Source: Yinghuangia seranimata
GTDB lineage: Bacteria > Actinomycetota > Actinomycetes > Streptomycetales > Streptomycetaceae
Direction of reading: 5' to 3'
DNA: 64,000 nt
Assembly (NCBI RefSeq): GCF_029953285.1
Contig: NZ_JASAOI010000063.1
Location: forward strand, 33,539 to 97,538
The translations under genes and the position numbers were made by a program. Below, piece by piece: positions 36,484 through 45,339 of the stretch (positions are counted from its first letter, which is position 1; each line of letters starts with the position of its first letter). The notes beneath the pieces were generated by a model, which made no database searches, was not told where the DNA came from, and saw only the letters and a program-made list of their open reading frames with translations.

Positions 36484-38668
36484 GGCGGCCTCCGGACAGG
36501 GCGGTGAGCGGCGGCAGCCCGAGCGTGCGGTCGAGCGCCTCGATGTCCTCAGGGGTGAACGGCACGCTCAGGCCGAGCTTCTCGGGCGGCGCGGTCATGC
36601 CCTCGGGCAGCACCGGCTGCCCGCCCGGGGCACCGGACTTGCGGTTGTCGATGCCGCGCGACACGGACGAGATCAGGACGACCGACAGCGCGATGACGAT
36701 GACCATCACCCAGTTGCCGACCAGGTCCGCCTGGCGCACCGCGAACGCCGCGACGATCACCGCGGCGCCGCCGGCGAGGACGAACGGGTGTTTCAGGGCC
36801 GGATCCCACTTGGGCCGCAGCTGCGCGGCCACCATGCCGTTCGGGTTGCGGCCGAGCGCGACGCCGTTGAGGCCGATGAGGATGGTGGTCAGCTGCGTCC
36901 AGTCGGGGAACAGGTTGATCATGAGCGGGGTGCCCAGCAGCGTCCCGGCGAACAGCGCCGCGCCCGGCGAGGTCAGGCCGGCGATGACCATCGACATCAG
37001 GATCGAGAGACCGGTGAAGAACTCGAAGTTGTTCGGGCTCACCGAGCGGACCGCGCCGCCGTAGATGCCGCCGCCGACGCCCGCGATCGCCGCCGACGTG
37101 GCGAACACCGCGAGCGTGGTCAGCTTGTGGTTCATGCCGAGCGTCGCGCACGCCGCCGGGCTGTCCTTCAGCGCGAGCAGCCGCTTGCCGAACTCGGCGC
37201 GGCGGATGGCCACCACAAGCAGGCTGACCAGTGCGAACGCCACGGCGCCGAACACGAAGTAGGCGCGGTCGCCGGTGATGTCGACGCCGGGCAGGTCGAA
37301 CCGCTTGATCTGCAGGCTGCCGCTCTTGAAGACGTAGTACTCGTGGTGGCCCCAGTGCCACTTGGGCAGCAGGAAGAACCACCGGTCGAGCGCGACGGCG
37401 AACGCCGCTGTGGCGAGCGCGAGGTAGATGCCGGAGAGGCGCAGCGCGGGCAGCGCGACCACCGCGCCGACCGCGGCGCAGATCAGCGCCGCCCACAGCA
37501 AGGCGATCGGCTGCCCCTCCCGCCCGAGGTGGGCGACGGTGATGGCACCGATGCCGGCGAAGCCGAGCTGGGCCAGCGACAGCTGTCCGGCGTATCCGAT
37601 GAGCGGGATCATCGACAGGCCGATGATGCCGAGGCCCCACATCTTGGTGCTGGAGAAGACGTCGTTGTCGCTCAGCGTGCGGGACGCGACGATGCCGCCG
37701 AACACCACCGCGGCCGCGAACATCGCGCCGCCGGTCCAGGTGGGTTTGCGGGAGAACTCGCGCGTCCGCGTGCTGGCGTGGCCGCGCAGCTGGGACTGCG
37801 GCATGAGCAGCAGCGCGATGAACAGCACCACCACGGGGACGCTGCCGATGAACCCGGCGAGGTACGGGTAGCCGGCATCCCACTTGGGCACGTAGTTGGT
37901 GGCCAGCGCGCCCGCCACGCCGATGACCATGGCGCCGACGAACGTCATCGGCAGGCTGCGCAGCCGGCCGATGACCGCCGCCGCGTACGCGTTGACGATC
38001 AGCAGGGTCAGCGGCAGCGGGCTCAGCGACAGCTTCGGCGCGACCAGGATGCCGGCGAGGGCCGCCAGGCTGGTGCCGATCGCCCACGCGAGCATGCCGG
38101 ACGCCTCGGGGCGCGAGCCGTTGAGGACGGCCAGCGAGCGGTCGTCGACGGTGGCGCGCATGGCGACGCCGATCCGCGTGCGGGTCAGCAGGATCCACAG
38201 CGCGACGGCGACGGCCAGCGCGACGCCGAGCGTGATCAGGTCGGCGTAGGCGAGGTTGACGCCGCCGACCTTCCACACGTGCCCGGCGTAGAACGGCAGC
38301 ACGGTGCGGTTGACCGACGGGTCCCAGATCCACAGGTCGGCGGCGACCAGGGACAGCAGGATGGCGACCGTGACCATGAGCTTGGTGGCCTGCGACGCGC
38401 CTTCGAGGCGGCGCATGATCACCAGGTGCAGCGCGATGCCGAACAGCGGGGCGAACCCGAGCAGGACGACCGGCAGCGCCAGCCACACCGGCCATCCCCA
38501 GGCGTGTTCGAACTGCCAGTACAGGAACGCCGAGAACATGCCGGTCGCGCCGTGGGCGAAGTTGAAGATGCCGGTGGTCGTGTACGTGAGTGTCAGACCG
38601 CCCGCGGTGATCGCGTAGATGCCCCCGGTGGCAAGGCCGATGATGACGAAAGTGATGAACTCTTGCAC
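36473..38668 (-). CDS. Fused branched-chain ABC permease (LivH-LivM)
   Basis: A 731-residue membrane protein that joins the two permeases normally encoded separately. Residues 1-300 are LivH-like (GLATGGIYAITAGGLTLTYT at the start). Residues 330-640 are LivM-like (MIPLIGYAGQLSLAQLGFAG and the LGMNHKLTTLAVFATSA loop). A cytosolic tail of about 60 residues (LPEGMTAPPEKLGLSVPF) ends the protein. Start GTG has GGAGG. Fused LivHM permeases are known in actinomycetes. It overlaps livG by 11 bases. Confidence 0.93.
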   Translation of the reverse strand: MQEFITFVIIGLATGGIYAITAGGLTLTYTTTGIFNFAHGATGMFSAFLYWQFEHAWGWPVWLALPVVLLGFAPLFGIALHLVIMRRLEGASQATKLMVTVAILLSLVAADLWIWDPSVNRTVLPFYAGHVWKVGGVNLAYADLITLGVALAVAVALWILLTRTRIGVAMRATVDDRSLAVLNGSRPEASGMLAWAIGTSLAALAGILVAPKLSLSPLPLTLLIVNAYAAAVIGRLRSLPMTFVGAMVIGVAGALATNYVPKWDAGYPYLAGFIGSVPVVVLFIALLLMPQSQLRGHASTRTREFSRKPTWTGGAMFAAAVVFGGIVASRTLSDNDVFSSTKMWGLGIIGLSMIPLIGYAGQLSLAQLGFAGIGAITVAHLGREGQPIALLWAALICAAVGAVVALPALRLSGIYLALATAAFAVALDRWFFLLPKWHWGHHEYYVFKSGSLQIKRFDLPGVDITGDRAYFVFGAVAFALVSLLVVAIRRAEFGKRLLALKDSPAACATLGMNHKLTTLAVFATSAAIAGVGGGIYGGAVRSVSPNNFEFFTGLSILMSMVIAGLTSPGAALFAGTLLGTPLMINLFPDWTQLTTILIGLNGVALGRNPNGMVAAQLRPKWDPALKHPFVLAGGAAVIVAAFAVRQADLVGNWVMVIVIALSVVLISSVSRGIDNRKSGAPGGQPVLPEGMTAPPEKLGLSVPFTPEDIEALDRTLGLPPLTALSGGRHGS

Positions 38669-38745
38669 GTGCCCTCCGTGGGGCCGTGGCCGGCGGTGCC
38701 GTGCCGGTCGGACCGCGCCTGATCGGTCGAGGGATGTCCGCGGGT

Positions 38746-38773
38746 CCGGCCCCGGGCGGACGCCCGGGGCCGG
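38746..38773 (-). terminator. Intercistronic hairpin between binding protein and permease
   Basis: A perfect 12-bp stem CCGGCCCCGGGC/GCCCGGGGCCGG with loop GGAC, 9 bases after the binding-protein stop. Like the hairpin at 5560-5588 it probably lets most transcripts end after the binding protein. Confidence 0.72.
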
Positions 38774-38782
38774 ATGCGCGGA

Positions 38783-40201
38783 TCAGGTGTAGCTCTGGTC
38801 GAGCATCACCGTGTTGTCCGGGGAGCAGTTGAAGATCGAGCCCGGCGCCCCGTTGGGCTTGGTCGTCTCCAGGTCGGGCGGGAAGCCCTTGTCCTTGTCG
38901 AGTTTGACCAGGACGAAGCACGGGTTCGCGTGCATCTCGTTCAGGGGGCCGACGTCGTTCGGCGCGAACAGCCCGCCGCCCGTCCACGCCTTGCGCTTGG
39001 CCTTGTCCAGGACGCAGTCGACGGTCAGGTCCGCGCCGCAGTCCTTGGCCGCCGCGGCCCACAGCAGCCACGCGTTGAGGCCCGCGTAGTTGAAGTAGAC
39101 CATCCGGCCGTTCTTGTTCTTGGTGTGGTACAGGTCGAGCGCGAGCTTGGCCGCCGGGTTCTGGTCGGCGATCTCCTGCGGCCAGAACGTCGTGTAGACG
39201 TACAGGTCGGGGAAGTTCACGTCCTTGGCGGTCTGGATGTTGAAGTTGTTGTAGGCCGATTGGTCGGACAGGATCGCCTTGGGCGCCCACCCGGCGTTGT
39301 TCATCTCCTGCACCAGCGACGTCGCGTTCACCGCGAACACCCCGGCGCTGACCAGGATCTGCACGTCGGCGGCCTTGAGCGCCTCGACGACGGACCGCCA
39401 GTCCTGGCCCATCGGGGCGGCGAGCTGCTTCGCGACGACGGTGCCGCCGGCCTTGCCGATGGCGTCCGCGTAGCGGTCGGCGACGACCGCGAGGTCGCCG
39501 AAGTTCTGGCCGAGGATGCCGACCTTGCCCTTGGCGTCGGGGAACTTCTCGAACAGCGCCTTGTACGCGCCGACCGGGCCCTCGTTGGCGGGGATGCCGC
39601 CGGGCTGCACCTGGAGCGGCGCGTTGACCGCGGCGGTGGTGACGACGTAGCCGGGGATGGCACCGAGCTTGCAGTCCAGGCGCGGTTCGACGGTGGCGTT
39701 GTCGATCGGGTTGCCGCCGCCGACCAGCATGAAGTCGGACTGGCACGCCTCGTTGATCTTGCTGGCGGCGTCCATCAGCATGCCGTCGCGCTTGTTCACC
39801 TTGATCTTGCGGCCGTTGATGCCGCCGGCGTCGTTGCACCACTTGCTGAACGCGTCGGCCATGTCGAAGAACTCCTGGCCGAGCCCCGGCTGCATCTGGT
39901 TGCCCGGGTCGCCCATGGTGGTGACCGCGATCTCGTTGTCGGTCACGCCGCGCGACTGGTTCCCCGACGGCTTCCAGTCCGCGGGGCGCGGGCCGCACAG
40001 GCCCTTGAGGTCGCCGAAGTCGCCGCCGGCCGGCATGCCCTTGGGCGCGGCCGCGGGCTGGTTGCCGCCCCCGCCGCCGCCCACGTTGCCCTCCGCGATC
40101 CGGTCCGCGCCCGAACGGCTGCAGGCCGCGACGAAGAGCAGCGGCACCACCATGGCCACCGTCCAACGCCGCGTCCTCCGCCTAGCGGATAGTGACGCCA
40201 T
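38783..40201 (-). CDS. Branched-chain amino-acid type ABC substrate-binding lipoprotein
   Basis: A 472-residue lipoprotein with Arg-rich N-terminus and lipobox LFVAAC, then a Gly/Asn/Ala-rich linker. The type-I periplasmic fold (Peripla_BP_6) shows DNEIAVTTMGDPGNQMQPG near the N-terminus and VGILGQNFGDLAVVADRYAD at the hinge. Two internal Cys pairs (KWCND, EACQSD; DCGADLTVDCVLD) suggest disulfides outside the cell. The start ATG follows GGAGGG. First gene of the leftward operon; ligands of this family include leucine-type amino acids, amides and aromatic acids. Confidence 0.94.
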   Translation of the reverse strand: MASLSARRRTRRWTVAMVVPLLFVAACSRSGADRIAEGNVGGGGGGNQPAAAPKGMPAGGDFGDLKGLCGPRPADWKPSGNQSRGVTDNEIAVTTMGDPGNQMQPGLGQEFFDMADAFSKWCNDAGGINGRKIKVNKRDGMLMDAASKINEACQSDFMLVGGGNPIDNATVEPRLDCKLGAIPGYVVTTAAVNAPLQVQPGGIPANEGPVGAYKALFEKFPDAKGKVGILGQNFGDLAVVADRYADAIGKAGGTVVAKQLAAPMGQDWRSVVEALKAADVQILVSAGVFAVNATSLVQEMNNAGWAPKAILSDQSAYNNFNIQTAKDVNFPDLYVYTTFWPQEIADQNPAAKLALDLYHTKNKNGRMVYFNYAGLNAWLLWAAAAKDCGADLTVDCVLDKAKRKAWTGGGLFAPNDVGPLNEMHANPCFVLVKLDKDKGFPPDLETTKPNGAPGSIFNCSPDNTVMLDQSYT

Positions 40202-40500
40202 CAGCCCTCCCGACACTTGGGTCCGCTGACCGGACGCAAGGTGTCCTGGTCGGCATTTCGTCGCGCTTGTGGTGCGGTCGTGCAGTGGTGCTGACCTGGC
40301 TACCTGCTGGCCTCGGCCCCACGATCGGACGGGGCGGGAGCGGCGATGGCCCGGAACTGCCATCAGACAATGGACCATGGAGCGATGGCCGGGACATTAA
40401 CGGCGACCCCATCAGGGTGCAAGAGCCGTCCGGCGGTCAAAAGGGCCGGTCAGATAACGGATCGGCATGGGAACGGCGCGTCTCGGGGAAGGACGACGAC
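40202..40500. promoter_or_regulatory. 299-bp divergent intergenic region
   Basis: It must hold the promoters of the leftward binding-protein operon and the rightward spermidine-synthase-like gene. The stretch 40360-40400 is less GC-rich. I see no repeat or box that I can call. Confidence 0.4.
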
Positions 40501-41196
40501 ATGCCTGTGAAGCGAGATGACGACACAGCGACAATCGAGGTCATCGATCGGGTGTCGACGGGGAACGGCGAGTTGGTGCTGCGGTGCTCTGGCGGCCACT
40601 ACGAGATCATCAGCAACGGCGTGTTCCTCATGGACACGCGCGACGGGGCCTCGGAGCGGCTACTGGTGGACGCGGCGGCTGACGCGGCGTCAGGACCAGG
40701 CGGCCGTACGGGCCTTCGGCTGCTGATCGGCGGCCTCGGGGTCGGCTTCTCGCTCGGCGCCGCGGTGGCGCATCCGGCGGTCGGCGCGGTGACGGTCGTC
40801 GAGCGGGAGGAGCCGGTGATCGCCTGGCAGCGCGGGCCGCTCGCGCCGTTCTCCGGGCACGCGCTCCGCTCCCCTGATGTGACGGTTCGTCACGACGACC
40901 TGCTGGACTGGGCGTTCGGACCGGGCGACGAGGCGGCGTACGACGCGCTGTGCCTGGACGTCGACAACGGCCCGGACTGGACCGTCACCGAGGGCAACCG
41001 CGCGCTGTACGGCCCGTCCGGTCTGCGCGCGCTGCGCGGCAAGCTGGCGCCGGGCGGGGTCCTGGCGGTGTGGAGCGCGGCGGCGAGCCCGGCGTTCGAG
41101 CGGGCGCTCGGCGAGGTGTTCGCGGAGGTGCGGGTGGAAGAGGTTCCCGTGCGCGTACCGAGAGGCGTTCCCGACGTGGTGTTTCTCGCCTGTTAA
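40501..41196 (+). CDS. Spermidine-synthase-like protein
   Basis: A 231-residue protein with the polyamine synthase/methyltransferase fold: an N-terminal beta domain (ELVLRCSGGHYEIISNGVFLMDT), SAM-type motif LLIGGLGVGFSLGAA, acidic strand VTVVEREE and CLDVDNGPDW. The start ATG has GGGGAAGGA upstream. It lacks the long membrane part of some actinobacterial forms. Whether it makes polyamines or is a methyltransferase of another kind cannot be decided. Confidence 0.82.
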   Translation: MPVKRDDDTATIEVIDRVSTGNGELVLRCSGGHYEIISNGVFLMDTRDGASERLLVDAAADAASGPGGRTGLRLLIGGLGVGFSLGAAVAHPAVGAVTVVEREEPVIAWQRGPLAPFSGHALRSPDVTVRHDDLLDWAFGPGDEAAYDALCLDVDNGPDWTVTEGNRALYGPSGLRALRGKLAPGGVLAVWSAAASPAFERALGEVFAEVRVEEVPVRVPRGVPDVVFLAC

Positions 41197-41234
41197 GGCA
41201 GCGTTTCCGCAGGTCACAGGGCGAGAAGCGACGT

Positions 41235-41249
41235 CTGACACACTGTCAG
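41235..41249. promoter_or_regulatory. Palindrome CTGACA-CAC-TGTCAG
   Basis: A perfect 6-bp inverted repeat with a 3-base spacer, 27 bases before the SnoaL-like gene. Its core GACA-N3-TGTC matches the palindrome at 7535-7547. A regulator-binding site is possible. Confidence 0.4.
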
Positions 41250-41276
41250 GGAAAACTTGTGTGAGTCCACCGACCC

Positions 41277-41807
41277 ATGTCAGCATGCGATGACGGAAGC
41301 GGCGCGGGCGAGGGGACGGACACGGACATGGCGGCGGACATGGCGGCGGACAAAGCGACGGGCACTGCTTACCTGGCCGACCGGCTCGCCCTGCGCGACC
41401 TCGTGGAGACGTACGCGCACGGCGCCGACCGGCGCAAGCCCGAGCTGGTCGCCTCGATGTTCCTGCCCGACGGCAGCCTGACCGTGCACCGCGACCCCGG
41501 CGCCGCGCCCATCACCCGCACCGGCCGCGAGCAGATCGCCGCCGCCATGGCCGGCCTCGACCGCTACATCGCCACGCAGCACCTGGTCGCGAACCAGCTC
41601 GCCACGATCGACGGCGACCGCGCGGAGGCCGAGACGTACTGCACGGCGCACCACATCTACGAGGACGAGGCCGGCGTGCGCCGCGACCGCGTCATGGCGA
41701 TCCGGTACGTCGACACCTATGCGCGCACGCCCGAGGGTTGGCGCATCGCGACCCGCACGCTGCACTGCGACTGGGTCGAGGACCGGCCGCTGACGATCCC
41801 GTCCTGA
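41277..41807 (+). CDS. SnoaL/NTF2-like protein
   Basis: A 176-residue protein with the NTF2-like cone fold typical of SnoaL_4 proteins: LADRLALRDLVETYAHGADR at the N-terminal helix, then MFLPDGSLTVHRD, the QHLVANQLATIDGD strand, AETYCTAHHIYED and a C-terminal WRIATRTLHCDWVED. Such proteins may be polyketide cyclases, dehydratases or isomerases, or non-enzymatic. An alternative start lies at the later ATGs of the DMAADMAAD segment. It precedes an exporter gene by 46 bases and may be co-transcribed with it. Confidence 0.83.
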   Translation: MSACDDGSGAGEGTDTDMAADMAADKATGTAYLADRLALRDLVETYAHGADRRKPELVASMFLPDGSLTVHRDPGAAPITRTGREQIAAAMAGLDRYIATQHLVANQLATIDGDRAEAETYCTAHHIYEDEAGVRRDRVMAIRYVDTYARTPEGWRIATRTLHCDWVEDRPLTIPS

Positions 41808-41853
41808 CGTCCGAGCCCCCGCCCGACCACCGGACCCGACGCGAACCGATCAC

Positions 41854-43368
41854 GTGAGCACGGACACCACGCACCCCGCCGACGCGCCGCACCCGGCCGC
41901 GACCACCGCCTCCCCCGTCACGTCCTCCACGGACGCCGAACCGGCCCGCCGCGGCCCCACCCTGATCCTCACCGCCCTGGCGTTCGCCGCGACGTCGATC
42001 GCCGTGATGCAGACCGTCGTCACGCCGATCCTGCCCAAGCTGCAGGGCCGCCTCGGCGTCTCCAGCTCGGCGATCGCCTGGGTGCTCACCGGCAACCTGC
42101 TCGCGGCCGCCGTCGCCACCCCGCTCATCGGGCGGCTCGGCGACCTGCGCGGCAAGAAGCGCTACCTGCTGGTCTCGCTCGGGGCGGTGCTGGCCGGGTC
42201 CGTACTCGCGGCGCTGACCACGTCGTTCACGATGCTGGTCGCCGCGCGCGTCCTGCAGGGCCTCGGCGGCGGCGTGGTGCCGCTCGCGCTCAGCGTGGTG
42301 CGGGACGAGTTCCCCCGGCACCGCACGGCCGGCAGCATCGCGGTGATCGGCGCGACCATCAGCGTCGGCTCGACGTTCGGCTCGGTCATGACCGGGCTGA
42401 TCGCCGACCGCGCCGACTACCACCTGTTGTTCTGGCTGTCGGCCGCGGTGTCCGCGGTGTCCATCGCCCTGGTGTGGGCGATCGTCCCCGACAGCGTGCG
42501 GCGCCGGCCGGGCCGCGTCGACCTCGTCGGCGCGCTCACGCTGTCCGGCTGGCTGGCGGCGCTGCTGGTGGCCGTCAGCCAGGGCAGCAAGGTCGGCTGG
42601 GGAGCCCCGGTCGTCGGCGGCGGATTCGCCCTCGCCGCCGCGCTGTTCGCCGTCTGGGTGTGGTGGGCCCTGCGCTGCCCCGAGCCGCTGGTCGACCTGC
42701 GGGTCATGACGCGCCGCCCGGTCCTGCTCGCGGGACTGTCCGGAATGCTCACCGGCATGGCGATGTACGGCTCGGGCCTGCTGTTCGCGCCGTTCCTCCA
42801 GGCCCCCGCGACGCGCGGCTACGGCTTCGGCACCACCGTGCTCGCCGCGTCGCTGTACATGCTGCCCGGCGCGCTCGGCAACCTCGCCGCCGCGCCCGTC
42901 GCCGGACGGATGATCAACCGGTACGGCCCCAAGCCCGCCCTGGTCGGCGGGCCCGCGCTGAGCGCGGTCAGCTTCGCCGCGCTGCTGCCGCTCACCGGGC
43001 ACATATGGGCGTTCTCCGCGGTGTTCACGGTCTTCGGCTTCGGCCTCGGCCTGGCGTTCGCGGCGATGCCGGCCACCGTCAACGCCAACGTGCCGTCCGG
43101 CATGACCGGCGTCGCGAACGGCATGAACGCGGTCATGCGCACCATCGGCGGCGCGGTCGGGGCGGCGGTGCTCGGCGCGGTGCTGACCGCCGTCACGCTG
43201 CCCGCCGCGCCGGGAGCCACGCGTGCCGCCCCGAGCCTGACCGCGTACCAGATCTGCTTCGGCATGCTCGCGCTCGGCTGCCTGGTCAGCGCCGTGATCG
43301 CGCTCGCGGTGCCGACGGCCGGGCCCGCCGCCCCGGGAAAAGCAGGAGCCCCCCGCGCGGCCCGGTGA
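41854..43368 (+). CDS. MFS drug exporter, DHA2 (EmrB/QacA) family
   Basis: A 504-residue transporter with about 14 helices. The start is GTG. After a Thr/Ala/Pro-rich N-terminus come the DHA2 hallmarks: MQTVVTPILPKLQGRLGVSS, TPLIGRLGDLRGKKR (motif A) and VLQGLGGGVVPLALSVVRDE (motif C region). It is likely a proton-driven efflux pump for hydrophobic drugs or metabolites. The motif at the first helix reads MQTVVTPILP instead of the more usual LDxTIVNVALP, as in a subset of the family. Confidence 0.93.
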   Translation: MSTDTTHPADAPHPAATTASPVTSSTDAEPARRGPTLILTALAFAATSIAVMQTVVTPILPKLQGRLGVSSSAIAWVLTGNLLAAAVATPLIGRLGDLRGKKRYLLVSLGAVLAGSVLAALTTSFTMLVAARVLQGLGGGVVPLALSVVRDEFPRHRTAGSIAVIGATISVGSTFGSVMTGLIADRADYHLLFWLSAAVSAVSIALVWAIVPDSVRRRPGRVDLVGALTLSGWLAALLVAVSQGSKVGWGAPVVGGGFALAAALFAVWVWWALRCPEPLVDLRVMTRRPVLLAGLSGMLTGMAMYGSGLLFAPFLQAPATRGYGFGTTVLAASLYMLPGALGNLAAAPVAGRMINRYGPKPALVGGPALSAVSFAALLPLTGHIWAFSAVFTVFGFGLGLAFAAMPATVNANVPSGMTGVANGMNAVMRTIGGAVGAAVLGAVLTAVTLPAAPGATRAAPSLTAYQICFGMLALGCLVSAVIALAVPTAGPAAPGKAGAPRAAR

Positions 43369-43380
43369 CATGCTTTCCCT

Positions 43381-44151
43381 ATGGCCCTAGGAACGTCCGG
43401 ATCCGACTCCTCGTCGTCGGAGCACCCCTCCCCCACGCTGACCCTCAGGCTCGCCGACGACCTGCACCTGTTCCTGCCCCCGAAGCTGCGCGACGGCCGC
43501 GTGACCGCCGCCGTCGCCGACGACTCGACGCTCGGCCACCTCGTCGAGTCGGCCGGTGTGCCGCTGCCCGAGGTCGGGCGCCTGGTGGTCGACGGGGTCG
43601 AGGCACCCGTGTCGTTCCGGCCCGCCGGAGGCGAGGACGTCGAGGTCTACGCGGTCGCCAGGCCTCAGGCGGTGCCCGAGCCCGAGCTGCGGTTCCTGCT
43701 CGACGTCCACCTCGGCGCGCTGGCCCGGCGCATGCGGCTCGTCGGCCTGGACACCGCGTACCACAACGACTGCGACGACCCGGTCCTCGTCGAACAGGCC
43801 AACGCCGAACGCCGCGTGCTGCTCACCCAGGACCGCGGCCTGCTGCGCCGCCGCAACCTGTGGTTCGGCGCCTACGTGCGCGGCACCCGCTCCGACGCCC
43901 AACTCGACGACCTGCTCCGCCGCTTCGCCCCGTCGCTCGCGCCCTGGACGCGCTGCACCTCGTGCAACGGCGAACTGCGGCCGGTCCCGAAGGAGTCGGT
44001 GACCGCCGACGTCGAGCCCGGCACCCTCGCCGCCTTCGAGTCGTTCGCGCGCTGCGCCGACTGCTCACGCGTGTACTGGCACGGCTCCCACGGCGGGCAC
44101 CTGGACGAGATCGTGGACACGGCACTGCGCACGGTGGCGGCCGCGGGGTGA
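43381..44151 (+). CDS. Mut7-C RNase-domain protein with ubiquitin-like N-terminus
   Basis: A 256-residue soluble protein. Residues 20-95 are a Mut7-C ubiquitin-like (MoaD/ThiS-type) domain (LTLRLADDLHLFLPPKLR). Residues 100-245 are the Mut7-C RNase domain of PIN-like fold, with DVHLGALARRMRLVGLDTAY and LLTQDRGLLRRR. A zinc ribbon with CTSC and CADC is near the C-terminus. Such proteins are predicted toxin-like or RNA-processing nucleases; direct function is not established. It starts 12 bases after the exporter stop. Confidence 0.9.
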   Translation: MALGTSGSDSSSSEHPSPTLTLRLADDLHLFLPPKLRDGRVTAAVADDSTLGHLVESAGVPLPEVGRLVVDGVEAPVSFRPAGGEDVEVYAVARPQAVPEPELRFLLDVHLGALARRMRLVGLDTAYHNDCDDPVLVEQANAERRVLLTQDRGLLRRRNLWFGAYVRGTRSDAQLDDLLRRFAPSLAPWTRCTSCNGELRPVPKESVTADVEPGTLAAFESFARCADCSRVYWHGSHGGHLDEIVDTALRTVAAAG

Positions 44152-44158
44152 CCCGCGC

Positions 44159-44225
44159 CCGGCCCCGGGGCGGGAAGCCTCGGGGCCGGAAGCCAGGAGG
44201 TCTGAAGGCGGAGGGTCGGACCCTC
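44159..44225. terminator. Paired hairpins between convergent genes
   Basis: CCGGCCCCG (44159-44167) pairs with CGGGGCCGG (44181-44189), and GAGGGTC (44211-44217) with GACCCTC (44219-44225). Together they fill the gap between the Mut7-C gene and the leftward gene. Confidence 0.6.
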
Positions 44226-44234
44226 GGAGCCGGA

Positions 44235-44657
44235 TCAGTCGCTTCCGGCCACCCGAGTCGCCTCACCACTCCCCTGCACGGGCACGCGAGGCGGCGGAGC
44301 CTCCTCCGGAACCGCGACCACCCCGCCCTCGCTCTCCCCTTCCGCGTCCCCGTCCGCGGGCTGTTCCGCCGCCATCCGCATCCGCTCGAACTCGGCCACC
44401 GGGTCCACGCCCCGCTGCCGCAGCAGCCGCAGCACCTCGGCCAGCACGTCGCGGGTGCGCAGCAGTTCGCTGGCCAGGTTCATCGCGCCGACGTCCTCGA
44501 CCCAGTCCGCGAGCGCGAACGCGCGTTCGGCTCCGACCAGCTCGTGGTGCTTGCGCAACGGCTTGGGGACACCCACCCAGCAGTCGAACGGCGACGACGC
44601 CGGAAGCGCGGACTCGGTGCGCGGGCGCGGGACTTCCTTCACGGCCGTGGACCTCAC
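44235..44657 (-). CDS. Hypothetical protein coupled to the Ntn hydrolase gene
   Basis: A 140-residue protein starting at a GTG that overlaps the Ntn-hydrolase stop (GTGA). The middle is helical (FALADWVEDVGAMNLASELLRTRDVLAEV) and the C-terminus is Glu/Gly/Pro-rich and probably disordered. No family recognised. Coupling to the proteasome-like gene suggests it acts with it. Position is downstream of the RHS gene on the same strand. Confidence 0.72.
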   Translation of the reverse strand: MRSTAVKEVPRPRTESALPASSPFDCWVGVPKPLRKHHELVGAERAFALADWVEDVGAMNLASELLRTRDVLAEVLRLLRQRGVDPVAEFERMRMAAEQPADGDAEGESEGGVVAVPEEAPPPRVPVQGSGEATRVAGSD

Positions 44658-45160
44658 GTCGGGGTCGGGGGGTTCCGCGGAATGCTGAACTCCGTGACCG
44701 GCGGTGCGCAGAAGATCGTCAGGTCGCAGGCGACCTGCACGGCCTCGCTCGGCGCATGGCCCAGGTGCAGCGCTGCCCGCGCGTACTCCCAGCCGGAACC
44801 GATCGCGGCGAACTCAGCGTAGGTGACATCGAAGTCCGAGTCGATCTCGAACAGTTTCCCGTCGAACCCGAACAGGAACGACGAGTTCGCCTCGAAGCCG
44901 CTCATCTTCCGCTTCGCCCACTCGACGTACTCGGCGTAGAACTCGAGCACATCCCTCTCCTCGGACGAGGCCGGCATGTGCGTATCCAGGAACAACCGCA
45001 TCAGGTTGACGTCCCGCAGATGCCCCGACCCGCCGAACACCAGCGCCTCGCCGATCTTGTACAGCTTGGTGCCCTCGGTCCTGGCCTGCCCCCACGTCAC
45101 CTGCGAGTCCGCCGCGATGACGATCCGCTCTTCGACGATCTTGCCCGCTATCACCGTCAC
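44654..45160 (-). CDS. Proteasome/HslV-like Ntn hydrolase
   Basis: From the GTG at 45160 the product begins MTVIAGKIVEERIVIAADSQ. Removal of Met would expose Thr as the N-terminal nucleophile, as in HslV and proteasome beta subunits. The other catalytic positions also appear: the Asp in AADSQ (position 17 in Thr1 numbering) and the Lys in GTKLYKI (near position 33), plus IGSGWEYARAAL. Length is 168 residues. A longer start at 45187 would bury the Thr. It is not next to proteasome or hslU genes; its neighbours are the RHS gene and a small coupled gene. An orphan Ntn protease is inferred. Confidence 0.78.
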   Translation of the reverse strand: MTVIAGKIVEERIVIAADSQVTWGQARTEGTKLYKIGEALVFGGSGHLRDVNLMRLFLDTHMPASSEERDVLEFYAEYVEWAKRKMSGFEANSSFLFGFDGKLFEIDSDFDVTYAEFAAIGSGWEYARAALHLGHAPSEAVQVACDLTIFCAPPVTEFSIPRNPPTPT

Positions 45161-45339
45161 ACCCGCAGGATCCCAGATCCACCCCACTCGAACACAGGTC
45201 TACCCCACCCCGGTTGCCGGGACCCGCACACATCACTCGTCCGGCGGACCGACACCGAGCCACCCTCAGGTACCGGCGCAACTCCCCGCCGTCCATGGCC
45301 CGCAGATCATCGTCGGACGGCTTCCCCGCCGGTCCGGCA

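Noticed and set aside
36281..38722. Antisense frame of over 800 codons opposite the LivHM permease
   Set aside because: It is a His/Gln/Arg-rich shadow of the permease with no recognisable fold.
41381..43400. SnoaL-like protein, exporter and Mut7-C gene as a natural-product cluster
   Set aside because: No biosynthetic core enzyme is present nearby. The exporter and SnoaL-like fold alone do not support it.
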